A DNA stretch of 64,000 nucleotides from Methanocrinis alkalitolerans (lineage in GTDB: Archaea; Halobacteriota; Methanosarcinia; Methanotrichales; Methanotrichaceae): positions 33,499 to 97,498 of the forward strand of contig NZ_JARFPL010000003.1 of the NCBI RefSeq assembly GCF_029167205.1. Reading direction: 5' to 3'. Below, one piece after another: positions 43,087-52,278 of this stretch. The translations under genes and the position numbers were made by a program. Numbering within the stretch: position 1 is the stretch's first letter; every line of letters begins with the position of its first letter. The notes below the pieces were generated by a model. It worked only from the letters and a program-made list of their open reading frames with translations. It was not told the DNA's origin and did no database searches.

Positions 43087-43914
43087 TTGACCGAAAGGAC
43101 GATGAGAAGTTTGACGCTGGCCTTCGCGGTTCTCATATCGATGGCTGCGATCTCTTCAGCACAGCCTGGGTTTCCGGGACAGTATCCAGACGATTATTCC
43201 TGGCTGAACCCCTGGGCTGACCAGTACGATCAGCAGGATCAGTGGCAATATGACTGGCAGTGGCAATGGGATATACCTTATTCGACCCCAGAGCCGACGG
43301 CTGGGCCGGGAACTCCGACGGGGACCTATCCCGACGGCAGACCCACGTCCAGCGGGCCCGGAGGCTCGCAGCCGTTGAGCAAGCCTTCCGCCTCGACCGG
43401 TTCGCCGATATCCTCCCTTGGAGATGGAGTATCTCTCTCTGAAAGGGAAGTGAGCGGCCTTCCGGGAGGAGCCAACCTCATATCTCCCGGCGGAATGTCG
43501 GCGCCTATGTCTCCCGGCGGAATATCGACGCCCATGCCCTCCGGCGGAATGTCGACGCCCATGGCGTCCGGGGGAGCTGGCGCGTTCAAGAGCTATTACG
43601 GTGGGACCCAGGCGTACCATATGTACTACGGCGGCCTTCAGCAGTGGATCTACTACTGTGGGAGGTGGACTGGCGGTCCCGCAGCCTTCTGGTACGGCCA
43701 GAGGACGAACACCATCATAAGAAACGATCAGTATCAGAGCATCTGGTCTTATGAGAAGTATCCCAACGGGTGGGTGGATTGGAAGTACTGGGGATACTGG
43801 CAGCCCGGCTATCACCACGCCTGGTTCGGAGCCGATGCCAAAGGTTGGCACCAGATCGCAGTCTGGGGAAGCAGGTCCGGATGGAGCAACCCGATATGGG
43901 TCTATGTCTGGTGA
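43087..43914 (+). CDS. Secreted Trp/Tyr-rich protein with Pro/Ser/Gly-rich linker
   Basis: 275 residues from TTG 43087, preferred because GAGGTG lies six bases upstream; ATG 43102 is the alternative. Signal peptide (RSLTLAFAVLISMAAISSAQ). The mature N-terminus is Gln/Trp/Asp-rich (QYDQQDQWQYDWQWQWD). A linker of about 60-160 has tandem SPGGMSAPM-type nine-residue units. The C-terminal domain (about 165-275) is rich in Trp, Tyr and Gly (YYGGTQAYHMYYGGLQQW, DWKYWGYWQPGYHHAWF) and ends in VYVW. I do not recognise a family; extracellular or envelope location is inferred from the signal. Confidence 0.7.
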   Translation: MTERTMRSLTLAFAVLISMAAISSAQPGFPGQYPDDYSWLNPWADQYDQQDQWQYDWQWQWDIPYSTPEPTAGPGTPTGTYPDGRPTSSGPGGSQPLSKPSASTGSPISSLGDGVSLSEREVSGLPGGANLISPGGMSAPMSPGGISTPMPSGGMSTPMASGGAGAFKSYYGGTQAYHMYYGGLQQWIYYCGRWTGGPAAFWYGQRTNTIIRNDQYQSIWSYEKYPNGWVDWKYWGYWQPGYHHAWFGADAKGWHQIAVWGSRSGWSNPIWVYVW

Positions 43915-44198
43915 TCTGATCCCAGGCTATAGGGCGTGAGACCGCGCTATGGGCCTTCAGTCCCGAGGGGCCTGAGGGACCGTCTCGCGACCCTCACTTT
44001 TTTCTGCGTCACCTCAATCCTCTTCACCATCGTCACCTTAATAATCATCGAATTGATCGTCATCATCGTCGTCATCGATGGGAAAGGCGAGGTCAGATCT
44101 ATGAGCCGGCCCAAGACCGATGGACACCTTCGATCGACACATATTTCTGGCGCAAAAAAGAGCCAAGATGGATATGGTGAGGATAAGATCATCAGGGT

Positions 44199-44669
44199 AT
44201 GGTGAATATCTTGGATCGTGAGCGTGCATATCTGGTGGCGACTCCCTTCAAGAAGCGGGACAAGAAGAGGCTAAAGATAAGCGACTTCGTATTCGCCCTC
44301 TCTTTAGACCTGAAGTGGGGCTCCCCCGATAAGGTGAGGGCCCTTCTGCAGGAGGCGGCCGATGAGGGGCTCGTCAGGATCGAGGGTGACTACGTCTTCG
44401 CCGCCTTCGATGACGCCCAAGCCGAGGTCCCCGTCGGCTTCAAGCCGTCCAAGGAGGAGGATCTCTTCGACAGAACCGTTCGGCTCGTAGTATCCGAGAC
44501 GGGGATGGGGAGGAAAGAGGTGATCTCCATGGTCAACGAGAGGCAGGACTCCCTCCAGGGGGTGGTGAACCTGGACGCCGTGGCCCTCGTCGTGGCAAGA
44601 GAGATGGGGATCGACGTGAGGGATCTGGCGCAGGAGGCGTACCGCAACCTCATCGAGGAGAGGCGGTGA
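44199..44669 (+). CDS. DUF2240-family archaeal protein
   Basis: 156 residues, soluble and mostly helical. The features KISDFVFALSLDLKWGSPDKVRALLQEAADEGLVRIEGDYVFAAFD at the N-terminus and IGIDVRDLAQEAYRNLIEER-like end (MGIDVRDLAQEA) are those of the DUF2240 family of euryarchaea; the first half could be a winged helix. The function is unknown. CAGGG precedes the ATG at 44199. The interval before it (43915-44198) has no supported gene. Confidence 0.75.
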   Translation: MVNILDRERAYLVATPFKKRDKKRLKISDFVFALSLDLKWGSPDKVRALLQEAADEGLVRIEGDYVFAAFDDAQAEVPVGFKPSKEEDLFDRTVRLVVSETGMGRKEVISMVNERQDSLQGVVNLDAVALVVAREMGIDVRDLAQEAYRNLIEERR

Positions 44670-44727
44670 GTTCAGAAGCGAAGGCTTTATACAAGGAGAG
44701 CATAAACCCTCTTTGGGAGTGATTCCC

Positions 44728-45201
44728 TTGGCATCTTCAGGGTCGCTTTCGACTCGTGGGCCGCATATGGCTCTTCTACTCCTATCCATAGTCGTCTCTT
44801 CAGCCGGAGCCGTCGACGAAGCAGGAGCCGACGTCGCCCCTAAGAGCCTCTATCGGATCGAGGACGGTCTTCTCGTCATCGACTGGTGGCAAGGTGCCGC
44901 CTTCAGCCTCGACTTCCCTGGCGGAGAGGGCGACCTGAGGGTTGCGGAGGAGGAGAACGTCTCGTCTGATCTCAACTCGACGACGTCCCCCGTCCGCCGT
45001 CCTGCGAGCTCCCTTCTCGTCGGCGCCGCCCACCTGGGCTGGTCCTCGGGGGATCCCCGGATGGGCGGAGGAGGCCGTCATGAGGAGTACGGCAGGAAGG
45101 CGACCGATCTGGTGGGGATATTCTCCATCGAGATGAATATCAAGCTGGGATCGGACCCTTGCTCTTCTCCCGGCTCCCCGGGATGGATGGCCTGCCCCTA
45201 G
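44728..45201 (+). CDS. Putative secreted protein of unknown function
   Basis: About 157 residues from TTG 44728, chosen because GGGAGTG lies 8 bases upstream. Hydrophobic segment (MALLLLSIVVSSAGAV) fits a signal peptide. After it comes a beta-rich stretch YRIEDGLLVIDWWQGAAFSLDFPGG and a low-complexity Ser/Gly-rich end. A TATA-like CTTTATAC lies near 44686. The opposite strand has a longer open frame that overlaps this region, but it lacks protein-like composition. Unrecognised; the coding call is moderate. Confidence 0.5.
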   Translation: MASSGSLSTRGPHMALLLLSIVVSSAGAVDEAGADVAPKSLYRIEDGLLVIDWWQGAAFSLDFPGGEGDLRVAEEENVSSDLNSTTSPVRRPASSLLVGAAHLGWSSGDPRMGGGGRHEEYGRKATDLVGIFSIEMNIKLGSDPCSSPGSPGWMACP

Positions 45202-45212
45202 GTCGATAGATC

Positions 45213-46190
45213 TTATTTTTCGTCCAACTTTTCGTCCAACCTGAGGCGTCTCCGTTGGCCGAGGACGGAACTGATGTGCGCACCATAAAGGACGATCATA
45301 CCGCTCAGATAGACCCAGAGCATCAGGGCCACCACCGTCCCCAGAGAGCCGTATACCAGCTGCTCCCTCGCCGGCCCCATATCCAGGTACCATGTGAAGG
45401 CCACCCTGGTGGCGGTCCAGCCGGAGGTGGCGACGATGGCGCCCCAGGCCGCCTCGGATCGTCTTACATCGGTGTTGGGTGCCAGCAGATAAAGCAGAAA
45501 TGTGATCAAGAAGACGAGGAGGACGGGGATGAGGTCTGTGAGGGCTTTCACCAGCCACCCCCCGTAGAGGGGAGGGCCACCGCCCTGAACCTCGGATAGG
45601 AGGCGGAAGAGGGCCGCCAGGGATAGAGAGACGACCAATAGCCCCGCCATCAGACCTCCGGCCATGGTGAGGCCCAGGATTCGCCATCTCAGATAGTTCC
45701 GTTGGGCAGACCCCCTCCAGGCTCTATCTACGTTCCTGGCCAGGGCGATGAAGACGGAGGTGGAGGCCCAGACGAGCCCCAACGCCGCCGCGATCCCCGC
45801 CGGCACCCTCAGCCTCATCACCTCATCGAGGCTGTCGCGCAAAAATTCTTCCGCCGGTGGAAGGCCACCCAGTTCCATTATCCTCCGGACGCTCTCTTTC
45901 GCCAGATCCTCCCCCGGCGGCAGAACCTCTCCGACGAGGCTCAAGATCTGGACCTGAACTTCTCTGCTCTGCAATAGGGTGCTGGCCAAAACCAGAAGGA
46001 TGATAAAAAGCGGAAAGAGGGAGAAGAGGGCATAATAGGCTATAGCTGCAGCAGCCTGGGATCCCTGGGCATCGTTGAAGCTGCGAAGAGCTCTCAACGA
46101 TACCCCCAACGAGCCACGGCTGAAGCCGTCGGCTCGGATGAAGAGCTCTCTTCCCCCCGCTTTGATCCTCTCTGTGAATCTTTCGGTCAT
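45213..46190 (-). CDS. YihY/BrkB-family inner-membrane protein
   Basis: 325 residues with about six transmembrane helices. Hallmarks: AAIAYYALFSLFPLFIILLVLASTLL near the N-terminus and a C-terminal half AAWGAIVATSGWTATRVAFTWYLDMGPAREQLVYGSLGTVVALMLWVYLSGMIVLYGAHISSVL. A lysine/Asp-rich short tail follows (LDEKLDEK). The family was once called ribonuclease BN, but it is a membrane protein of unknown function, likely transport or envelope-related. Convergent with the secreted-protein gene. Confidence 0.9.
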   Translation of the reverse strand: MTERFTERIKAGGRELFIRADGFSRGSLGVSLRALRSFNDAQGSQAAAAIAYYALFSLFPLFIILLVLASTLLQSREVQVQILSLVGEVLPPGEDLAKESVRRIMELGGLPPAEEFLRDSLDEVMRLRVPAGIAAALGLVWASTSVFIALARNVDRAWRGSAQRNYLRWRILGLTMAGGLMAGLLVVSLSLAALFRLLSEVQGGGPPLYGGWLVKALTDLIPVLLVFLITFLLYLLAPNTDVRRSEAAWGAIVATSGWTATRVAFTWYLDMGPAREQLVYGSLGTVVALMLWVYLSGMIVLYGAHISSVLGQRRRLRLDEKLDEK

Positions 46191-46268
46191 GGATCCGTTT
46201 TTCCTTCCCGCCCCGTCCTCCGTCTATCCGGCAGAAGCGTCTTCCCAGATATCTTTTGGAACGAAGGT

Positions 46269-47620
46269 CTACAATAACCTGGCGTCAACTACCCGCCAAT
46301 GAATTGGCGGGCATGATGCTCGCCAGTATTGGGGGCTTGCGGCTCCGCAAAAAATCGGGCCACGATGGGCAGGTTGACAGCCCACCCTTGCAGCTATGTT
46401 CCGAGCTGCGACGGTGTCAGCAGGGCCAGAGAAACCACAGCAGACACAGGCAAACTGATCCCGAGTAGGTCGGTTTGACCGGGATATATGATGACAAACG
46501 GGGCATTCCTGGGACGTATAGGCAGGGTCCATTGGTCATCGGTTAAGGGAAAAATCGCGATGCAATAGCATTCCTGGTAGCAAGTCCTCCAAGTCTGGCG
46601 GGATCAAAATGGGTGCAGCAATCCGTTCTCAAATTCTGACCTCATTCTTTCAACGCATAAAGCGTAATATGAACTTCAAGATAAAGGCATTTTATATCCT
46701 TAACCGATGACCGATGAGGCAGGGTCGATGTAGACCACTGGAACTCCAGCGATCGCTGCCTTGTACTCGAGGAACTGCCTGAGCTGATAGAATCCCCAGC
46801 TATGCTGTTTGCGTCTCTGAGCCTTCGAAACCGTCATCCTCTCCCGGATACCCTGAAGATCTTCGAGGGCGATCACAGAAGAGGTGTCTTTGGCTTTCGC
46901 AACCAGCTTTTTGGAGATGCAGTGGTTTACGTCCCGACGAAACCTGGCCTCTCGACCCGAGAGTTTCTTGAGATGACGTTTGGCGCTATCGGTCCCACAG
47001 CTTTGAAGATCGGCCTTGAGGTTATCTATCTTGGATCGAAGGTTCTCGATGCCGTCACCGGAGAACTCTTCGCCGGTCGAATCAACGGCAATGTTCTTGA
47101 TCCCGAGATCGACGCCGATAACACCCATCGGTTCTATCTTCGCAGACTCGGGAACTTCGACGACGACGCAGAGATAGAACTCACCCCGTTCGAAAATGAG
47201 GTCGGCCTGTCCTCGGATCCGATTGAGCCGGGGTTCGTGGTACTCGCAGATGACAACAGGGACCTTTATCCTGCCTTCGAGAGTCAAGAGAGAAACGAGA
47301 TCGAGACCTTTCCAGGACATGAGTCTCTGATCGTAGACGACAGATCCGTCAGGATCGAAGGTCGGTTTGATCGATTTGTCTCTCTTGTAGGCTTCGCAGG
47401 TCTTAGAGATGGCTCTGACCGCCATCTGAGCGGAGAGGTTAAATTGTTCCCGAATCGGATAATAAACGACCTTCTGCAGCTCGATTTTATTCGCGTTACG
47501 AAGCTCAAACGCTTTGTCAGCCACGAAGTTGCAGGCGGCGTTAAACTGATGCATCGTCTCGCGGATAGCTTGAACCTGTTCTGGGGTCGGTTCAAGTTTG
47601 ACCTTGAGCGTCTGCATCAT
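46269..47620 (-). pseudogene. tnpB: tnpB of IS copy 2, split by a MITE
   Basis: The start MMQTLKVKLEPT at 47620 matches copy 1. The frame reads through the RuvC Asp and Glu motifs (VDLGIKN, ALEDLQGI) up to VVYIDPA, then enters the MITE at 46717 and stops shortly after. The C-terminal piece (PAYTSQECPVCHH, CVCCGF, ADTVAARN) resumes beyond the MITE at about 46528. The zinc ribbon and the last catalytic Asp are therefore separated from the rest, so the protein cannot be functional. Confidence 0.9.
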
Positions 47621-47737
47621 GTGTATATACATATCCCATCTATGGAGATGAACATTTCGGTGCCAAGGAGAAGCGGGAGTAGGCGCGCATTCCTCCCCCG
47701 ACTGAAGTCGGGGGCATCCTGCTGAGATTTTCGTGAA
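46284..47737 (-). mobile_element. IS200/IS605-type tnpB element, copy 2, carrying a nested MITE
   Basis: Same element as the copy at 2227-3483. Outside the 197-bp nested insertion (element plus duplication) it is exactly 1257 bp, the same as copy 1, and differs by scattered substitutions only. The TGAA-loop hairpins at both ends are conserved (about 46292-46311 and 47695-47714). The flanks differ from those of copy 1, confirming separate insertion events. Confidence 0.92.
46529..46717. mobile_element. 189-bp MITE nested in tnpB
   Basis: Inverted ends align over 20 bases with two mismatches: the left starts CCATTGGTCATCGGTTAAGG and the inverted right starts TCATCGGTCATCGGTTAAGG. The surrounding target GGCAGGGT (or nine bases with the following C) is duplicated at 46521 and 46718. 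Comparison with IS copy 1 shows the uninterrupted target once, which proves an insertion. No open frame. The terminal sequences differ from those of the other two MITEs in the window, so this is a third family. Confidence 0.92.
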
Positions 47738-47808
47738 GGGCTCTATAAACCCCCATCCGACCGTTTACTTTATGGTCCCCTTCGCCCATAATAAAGGCCT
47801 TGGGGAAT

Positions 47809-48573
47809 ATGGCTATGAAGGCAGCAGCGATTTTACTTGGTCTGTTAATTCTAACCCTCTTTGGATCGGCGGAGGCGGCCTCAACCCTGACGGTCGTCGG
47901 CGAAGGGGAGATCCTCGTCCCGGCGGACAGGGTCTATGTCACCTTCACCGTGACCGCCGAGGACGAGAACGCCACCGTCGCATCGATGAAGAGCTCCGAA
48001 GGGCTGAACAGAACGATAGATGCCCTCGTAGACGCCGGCCTGAAGATCGAAGACGTCTGGTCCGGCAGGGCCAGAAGCGTATCAAGAATCCATTCCATCA
48101 GCAGGTTATCGAACAACTCCAACGCCGTCACCGTCGCCGAGGTGGGGGTTAGTCGGGTGATGGATCAGGCGACCGTCCGGCTCGACGCGGAAGATGAAGC
48201 CCTGGTCGATAGAACCCTCGAGGCGGCGAAGGCCCAGGGGGCCGAGGTGGAGATATCCGGGTACGCTCTGGCGGAGAAGGGCGCGGCCTTCGCCGAGGCG
48301 CGGAGGCTGGCGGTCGAAGACGCAGAGAGGGTCGCAGAATCCCTGGCTTCAGCTGCGGGGCTCGTCCTCGAAGAGAGGCTGGAGATATTCGAGCCTTCGC
48401 CGCCCCGGGTCCTGCAGCCCACCTCGGGGACGGACCCGGGGGCTTTGGAGGTGGCGGGCCTCTTCGACCTCTCTATGCTATCTCTCCTCGACCCCTTCGA
48501 GGAGGAGGTCTCCGGCGAGCCGGGGATGGTGACGGTCAGATCGAGGGTCGTCGTCACCTACCAGGTCTCGTAG
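47809..48573 (+). CDS. SIMPL-domain (DUF541) secreted protein
   Basis: 254 residues; ATG 47809 or 47815. Signal peptide MKAAAILLGLLILTLFGSAEAA. The SIMPL domain (about 28-250) is recognised by STLTVVGEGEILVPADRVYVTFTVTAEDENATVASM at its beginning, an internal SISRLSNNSNAVTVAEVGVSRVMDQ, and the final VTVRSRVVVTYQV. The family is periplasmic or extracellular, associated with outer envelope and stress functions in bacteria; the archaeal role is unknown. It begins shortly after the IS copy 2 end and appears intact. Confidence 0.88.
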   Translation: MAMKAAAILLGLLILTLFGSAEAASTLTVVGEGEILVPADRVYVTFTVTAEDENATVASMKSSEGLNRTIDALVDAGLKIEDVWSGRARSVSRIHSISRLSNNSNAVTVAEVGVSRVMDQATVRLDAEDEALVDRTLEAAKAQGAEVEISGYALAEKGAAFAEARRLAVEDAERVAESLASAAGLVLEERLEIFEPSPPRVLQPTSGTDPGALEVAGLFDLSMLSLLDPFEEEVSGEPGMVTVRSRVVVTYQVS

Positions 48574-48662
48574 TGGGTGGGCCGCTCTGAAACAGTCAAA
48601 AAGACCCGACCTCAGAACACTTTTTATTTATCCTGATCATCGTTATTACGGGTGATAATCTT

Positions 48663-49664
48663 ATGTCCGGTGGCAAGATGGGATGGTTTTGCATTCTGCT
48701 TCTGACATCGATCCTGGCAACGGCTCCGGCTGCCGAAGCTCTGGAGATCGTGGGGGGCGATGTAGTCAACATAGACTCCCCGATAGCCGACGACCTCTTC
48801 GCCGGCGGCAACACCGTGAACGTCAACGCTCCTGTCGATAGCGCCTTCATCGCCGGTGGGAACGTCTTCGTAAACGCCCCCATAAATGGCGACCTGGTCG
48901 TCGCCGGAGGGGTGATTGAACTGAACTCCGATGTCGGCGGAAAGGTCGTGGCCGCAGGCGGCACCATAAACCTCCGGGGCGACGTCGAGAGGAACGTGGT
49001 GATGGCAGGAGGCCAGGTGAGGGTCCACCCCACCTCGGAGATTGGAAGGGATGCGGCATTATCCGGAGGCGAGGTCTATAACGCCGGAATGGTCAAGGGG
49101 ACTCTCTGGGTCAGCGCCAGAAACTTCGAGAACCTTGGCTCCGCTGGCGCCGTCAAGTTCCAGAGGTGGCAGGAGGGGGCTTTTGAAGGCGAGTCGAAGG
49201 CCGTCATATCGACCTTCAGCTTCCTCATGATCCTGGGCTATTTGATCGTCGGCCTTTTGGCCCTTCGGCTGTCACCGGGCGGCGTTTCCGCCGTCGATCG
49301 GAAGATCAGGGAGTCTGCGCCGGCAAGGGCCCTGCTGGGCTTCGGGCTCATCGTCGCTTCGTCGATCCTCATCGTCATCTCGATGTTGACCGTCGTCGGC
49401 CTTCCCCTGGGTTTCCTCCTCCTGGCGTTCTTCGTCGCAGCCCTTCTGCTCGCAGACATTTTCGTCTCCTATAGCCTCGGCAGATGGGCTCTATCGACCC
49501 TGAACCAGGATAGGAACGATCTCACAGCCTTCGTCCTGGGCTACATAATTCTGAGCGTCCTCTTCCTTCTGCCCTATGCAGGACCCGTAATAAAGCTGAT
49601 ATCCGTCAGCCTCGGTTTCGGAGGGATCGTCGCTGCCCTGGACGAAAGTCGAAGGAGGGTTTGA
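48663..49664 (+). CDS. Membrane protein with bactofilin-like beta-helix repeats
   Basis: 333 residues. Signal peptide (MGWFCILLLTSILATAPAAEA). Residues about 28-140 form regular short beta-helix turns: SPIADDLFAGGNTVNVNAP, SAFIAGGNVFVNAPINGDLVV, and VIELNSDVGGKVVAAGG, recalling bactofilin/polymer-forming cytoskeletal domains. Four hydrophobic helices follow (about 180-330). In an extracytoplasmic orientation the beta-helix may polymerise at the membrane surface (inference). It follows the SIMPL gene on the same strand after 89 bp. Confidence 0.8.
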   Translation: MSGGKMGWFCILLLTSILATAPAAEALEIVGGDVVNIDSPIADDLFAGGNTVNVNAPVDSAFIAGGNVFVNAPINGDLVVAGGVIELNSDVGGKVVAAGGTINLRGDVERNVVMAGGQVRVHPTSEIGRDAALSGGEVYNAGMVKGTLWVSARNFENLGSAGAVKFQRWQEGAFEGESKAVISTFSFLMILGYLIVGLLALRLSPGGVSAVDRKIRESAPARALLGFGLIVASSILIVISMLTVVGLPLGFLLLAFFVAALLLADIFVSYSLGRWALSTLNQDRNDLTAFVLGYIILSVLFLLPYAGPVIKLISVSLGFGGIVAALDESRRRV

Positions 49665-49970
49665 AGGGAAACGAGAGGATCGAAGGTCGTCGCGGAGACG
49701 AGATGGCTCTGGAGGCGGAGGTCGGCTCATCGAGAGGGGGATCCACGAACGGATGTCTGGGTCACGAGGATGTCTGGGTCACGACTTCGGAAAAGGCGGC
49801 GATGGATTATGCCGACTTCGCCACTAACATTTATGATATAATATTACTCATTATAAGAAGCTTAATAAAATAGTCGCTGTGTCCCATTTTTCGAGAGCTA
49901 TTTTGAGTTCACTATGAAAAAATCCATATACCAATAGGCTGCTAGATTCAAGAACAAAGAAGCCCAGGTG
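49665..49970. other. Intergenic region before ftsZ
   Basis: 306 bp. It contains a direct repeat of GGATGTCTGGGTCACGA (two adjoining copies near 49753-49787) and an AT-rich promoter-like stretch (ATTTATGATATAATATTACTC near 49828). A plus-strand frame of 70 residues with a hydrophobic end overlaps it but has no convincing start signal or family. Confidence 0.4.
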
Positions 49971-51149
49971 ATGGACGTGAAGTCGATTATAGATGAGGCT
50001 CTTAACAGATCTGAGCTCGAGGGTCGCGCAGCTCCTCCGTCAAGGGCCATGGAAAGCGACGAAGATCTGGTGGGCCTGAGATCTCCGTCGAGGGCAATGG
50101 AGAACGACGAGGATCTGGTGGCGGTTCTGGAGCAGCTGACGACGGTTATAAAGGTAGTTGGCTGTGGAGGTGGCGGGTCCAACACCATCGAGCGGCTGGC
50201 CGAGACCGGGGTCGAGGGGGCACAGCTCCTTGCCATGAACACCGACGCTCAACACCTCCTCCATATAAACGCGGACCGTCGCCTCCTGATCGGGCGACGG
50301 ACCACGCGGGGTCTTGGGGCGGGAAGCCTCCCTTCCATCGGGGAGGAGGCTGCGAGAGAGAGCATCGATGATATCAGGGCCGCCTTGGAGGGGGCGGACA
50401 TGATCTTCATAACCTGCGGCCTTGGGGGCGGGACGGGTACCGGAGCCGCTCCCGTGGTGGCTGAGGTGGCAAGAGAGATGGGGGCCCTCACCATCTCCGT
50501 GGTGACCCTCCCCTTCGCCGCAGAGGGTGCGATCAGAATGGCCAACGCCGACGCCGGGCTGAAACGGCTCCGAGAGGTCTCAGACACCGCCATCGTCGTC
50601 CCCAATGATCGGCTGTTGGAAGTCGTCCCGGATCTGCCCCTCCAGGCCGCCTTCAAGGTGGCGGACGAGGTGCTGATGCGTTCGGTGAAGGGCATTGCGG
50701 AGCTTATAACGAGGCCTGGGCTGATAAATCTGGACTTCGCAGACGTCAGGACTATAATGTCCAACGGCGGCGTCGCCATGATCGGCCTGGGGGAGGCGGA
50801 AGGCGAGATGAAGAGCAAAGACTCGGTGATCAAAGCCCTCCGTAGCCCCCTTCTGGACGTGGACATATCGGGGGCTACGTCGGCGCTGGTCAACGTCGTG
50901 GGCGGGTCCAGCATGACGATATCCGATGCCGAGACGGTGGTGGAAGAGGTCTATGAAAGGATCAACTCAGAAGCTCGGATCATCTGGGGTGCCCAGATCG
51001 ACCCCGCCCTCGACAACGGTATAAGGACGATGCTGGTGGTGACCGGGGTATCTTCTCCCCAGATCCTGGGCAAAGAGGACCTCAAAGCGAGCCGTGTCGT
51101 ATCCAAGCACGGCATAGATTTCGTCAGGAGAAGGCGGACGGATATCTGA
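49971..51149 (+). CDS. ftsZ: Cell division protein FtsZ
   Basis: 392 residues, tubulin-like GTPase that forms the division ring. The GTP-binding motifs are present: IKVVGCGGGGSNTIERL, LLAMNTDAQHL and the tubulin signature GLGGGTGTGAAPVVAEVA. T7-loop-like INLDFADVRTIMSNGG is intact. The N-terminal extension contains a duplicated 16-residue unit (PSRAMESDEDLV at 23-34 and PSRAMENDEDLV at 39-50). No C-terminal FtsA/SepF-binding peptide is obvious; the tail is basic (RRRRTDI). ATG 49971. Confidence 0.95.
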   Translation: MDVKSIIDEALNRSELEGRAAPPSRAMESDEDLVGLRSPSRAMENDEDLVAVLEQLTTVIKVVGCGGGGSNTIERLAETGVEGAQLLAMNTDAQHLLHINADRRLLIGRRTTRGLGAGSLPSIGEEAARESIDDIRAALEGADMIFITCGLGGGTGTGAAPVVAEVAREMGALTISVVTLPFAAEGAIRMANADAGLKRLREVSDTAIVVPNDRLLEVVPDLPLQAAFKVADEVLMRSVKGIAELITRPGLINLDFADVRTIMSNGGVAMIGLGEAEGEMKSKDSVIKALRSPLLDVDISGATSALVNVVGGSSMTISDAETVVEEVYERINSEARIIWGAQIDPALDNGIRTMLVVTGVSSPQILGKEDLKASRVVSKHGIDFVRRRRTDI

Positions 51150-51219
51150 CCTGGCTCGCGGCGGCTGGGATGAAAGTGCGAGAGCCCTCAAGGCCTTGGA
51201 ATATTAATCGATCCAGAGG

Positions 51220-51546
51220 TCAACGGGCTATAATCATGACCCCGGAATGGTGGGCTTCTGCCGGGGTCTCATCCTTCTTCTGAGATGTGTAGCCGCTTCC
51301 TCTAGACGGACTTTTGGGGACGCCGTCGTCGACGGAGATCTCTACCTTCTGCATGTAGAGGAGAGTCTGGCCGACGCAGGGCATCTCTTTTAAGGTATCG
51401 GGATGGATGCGAACGGTTTTGAGCTTGTGACAGGTCTGAAGAATCCTATAAATGTCGCGGTTTGATGGCATAAAGGCTATTATGAGTTCCTCATCGCAGG
51501 GTGCAAGCCGCATCAGGTCGAACTCCGAATTTAAGGTTCGCGTCAT
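51220..51546 (-). CDS. DUF1699-family protein
   Basis: 108 residues. Central ELIIAFMPSNRDIYRILQTCHKLKTVRIHPDTLKEM is typical of this methanogen family (leucine-rich-repeat-like unit, small soluble proteins). A MQKVEISVDDGVPKSP segment and a disordered end follow. Convergent with ftsZ. Function unknown. Confidence 0.72.
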   Translation of the reverse strand: MTRTLNSEFDLMRLAPCDEELIIAFMPSNRDIYRILQTCHKLKTVRIHPDTLKEMPCVGQTLLYMQKVEISVDDGVPKSPSRGSGYTSQKKDETPAEAHHSGVMIIAR

Positions 51547-51972
51547 CTCCAGACCACCTGAGATCTCTTTACTCCAAAAAGCTCTCGCGAAGCTCCGGCG
51601 CCTAACTTTCGAATCTCTTTGATTTTATACTGTGAACAACTAGTCTCTCATATATGAACTTATTGATTCAAAATAACTGCGGATTGATGGGCGAGATATT
51701 TTATATCATGGCTGGATATCAAACGCCGAGGATCGCATCCGGTGGAGATTACGCTCTTATGCCACCTCTCATGAAATTGATGAGGTAGCCTGTCTTGAGA
51801 GTTCAGCGACCCGGATATGCCATGAAGAACTTCAGCCTGCGTCCTATGTGAGATGGATGGGCGAACCTTTAAGATCTGAATGATAACATGGACCATGTCA
51901 ATCGATGGAATTATAAAGCATCGAGATTGCTCGCTAAATATTGTTATGGGTGCTACGATTGGGTGTGAAATT
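51547..51972. promoter_or_regulatory. AT-rich intergenic region before the wHTH/ligase-like pair
   Basis: 426 bp between divergent genes. It contains TATA-like segments near 51649 (CATATATG), 51693 (ATTTTATATC) and 51910 (ATTATAAAG), and no supported gene or repeat pair. Open frames in it are antisense or lack start signals. Confidence 0.4.
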
Positions 51973-52272
51973 ATGGTGACAGAGAAGGTGAAGAAGGAGC
52001 TTGAGATGCTCAAAAGGCACCTCATAATCCTGAAATATGTGGTGGAGAACGAGCCGATCGGCATCCTGAAGCTCGCCGAAGAGACGGGGATACCGAGCCA
52101 CAAAGTCCGATACTCTCTGCGGGTGCTGGAGCAGGAGGGGCTCATCGCCGCCTCGGCGCCTGGAGCGGTCACCACGGAGCGTACAGGGTCGTTTCTCGAA
52201 GATCTGGACCATGCCATAGACCAGCTTCGGGATATGATCGACGGGCTTAAAGAACTGAAGGTCGAAGGGTAG
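51973..52272 (+). CDS. Small winged-helix regulator
   Basis: 99 residues from ATG 51973. HTH region: LEMLKRHLIILKYVVENEPIGILKLAEETGIPSHKVRYSLRVLEQEGLI; the C-terminal DLDHAIDQLRDMIDGLKEL is a short helix that could dimerise. The longer upstream frame (from 51880) is not supported. It lies 6 bp before the ligase-like gene and is presumably in the same transcript, suggesting a joint role or regulation (inference). No ligand site is visible. Confidence 0.78.
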   Translation: MVTEKVKKELEMLKRHLIILKYVVENEPIGILKLAEETGIPSHKVRYSLRVLEQEGLIAASAPGAVTTERTGSFLEDLDHAIDQLRDMIDGLKELKVEG

Positions 52273-52278
52273 CATCCG

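Noticed and set aside
44800..45687. 295-residue minus-strand frame overlapping the YihY gene and the secreted-protein gene
   Set aside because: Composition rich in Arg, Gly, Pro and His; it overlaps clear membrane-protein coding sequence in another frame.
49661..49873. 70-residue frame overlapping the end of the bactofilin-like gene
   Set aside because: TTG start without a ribosome site; includes the 17-bp direct repeat; no similarity.
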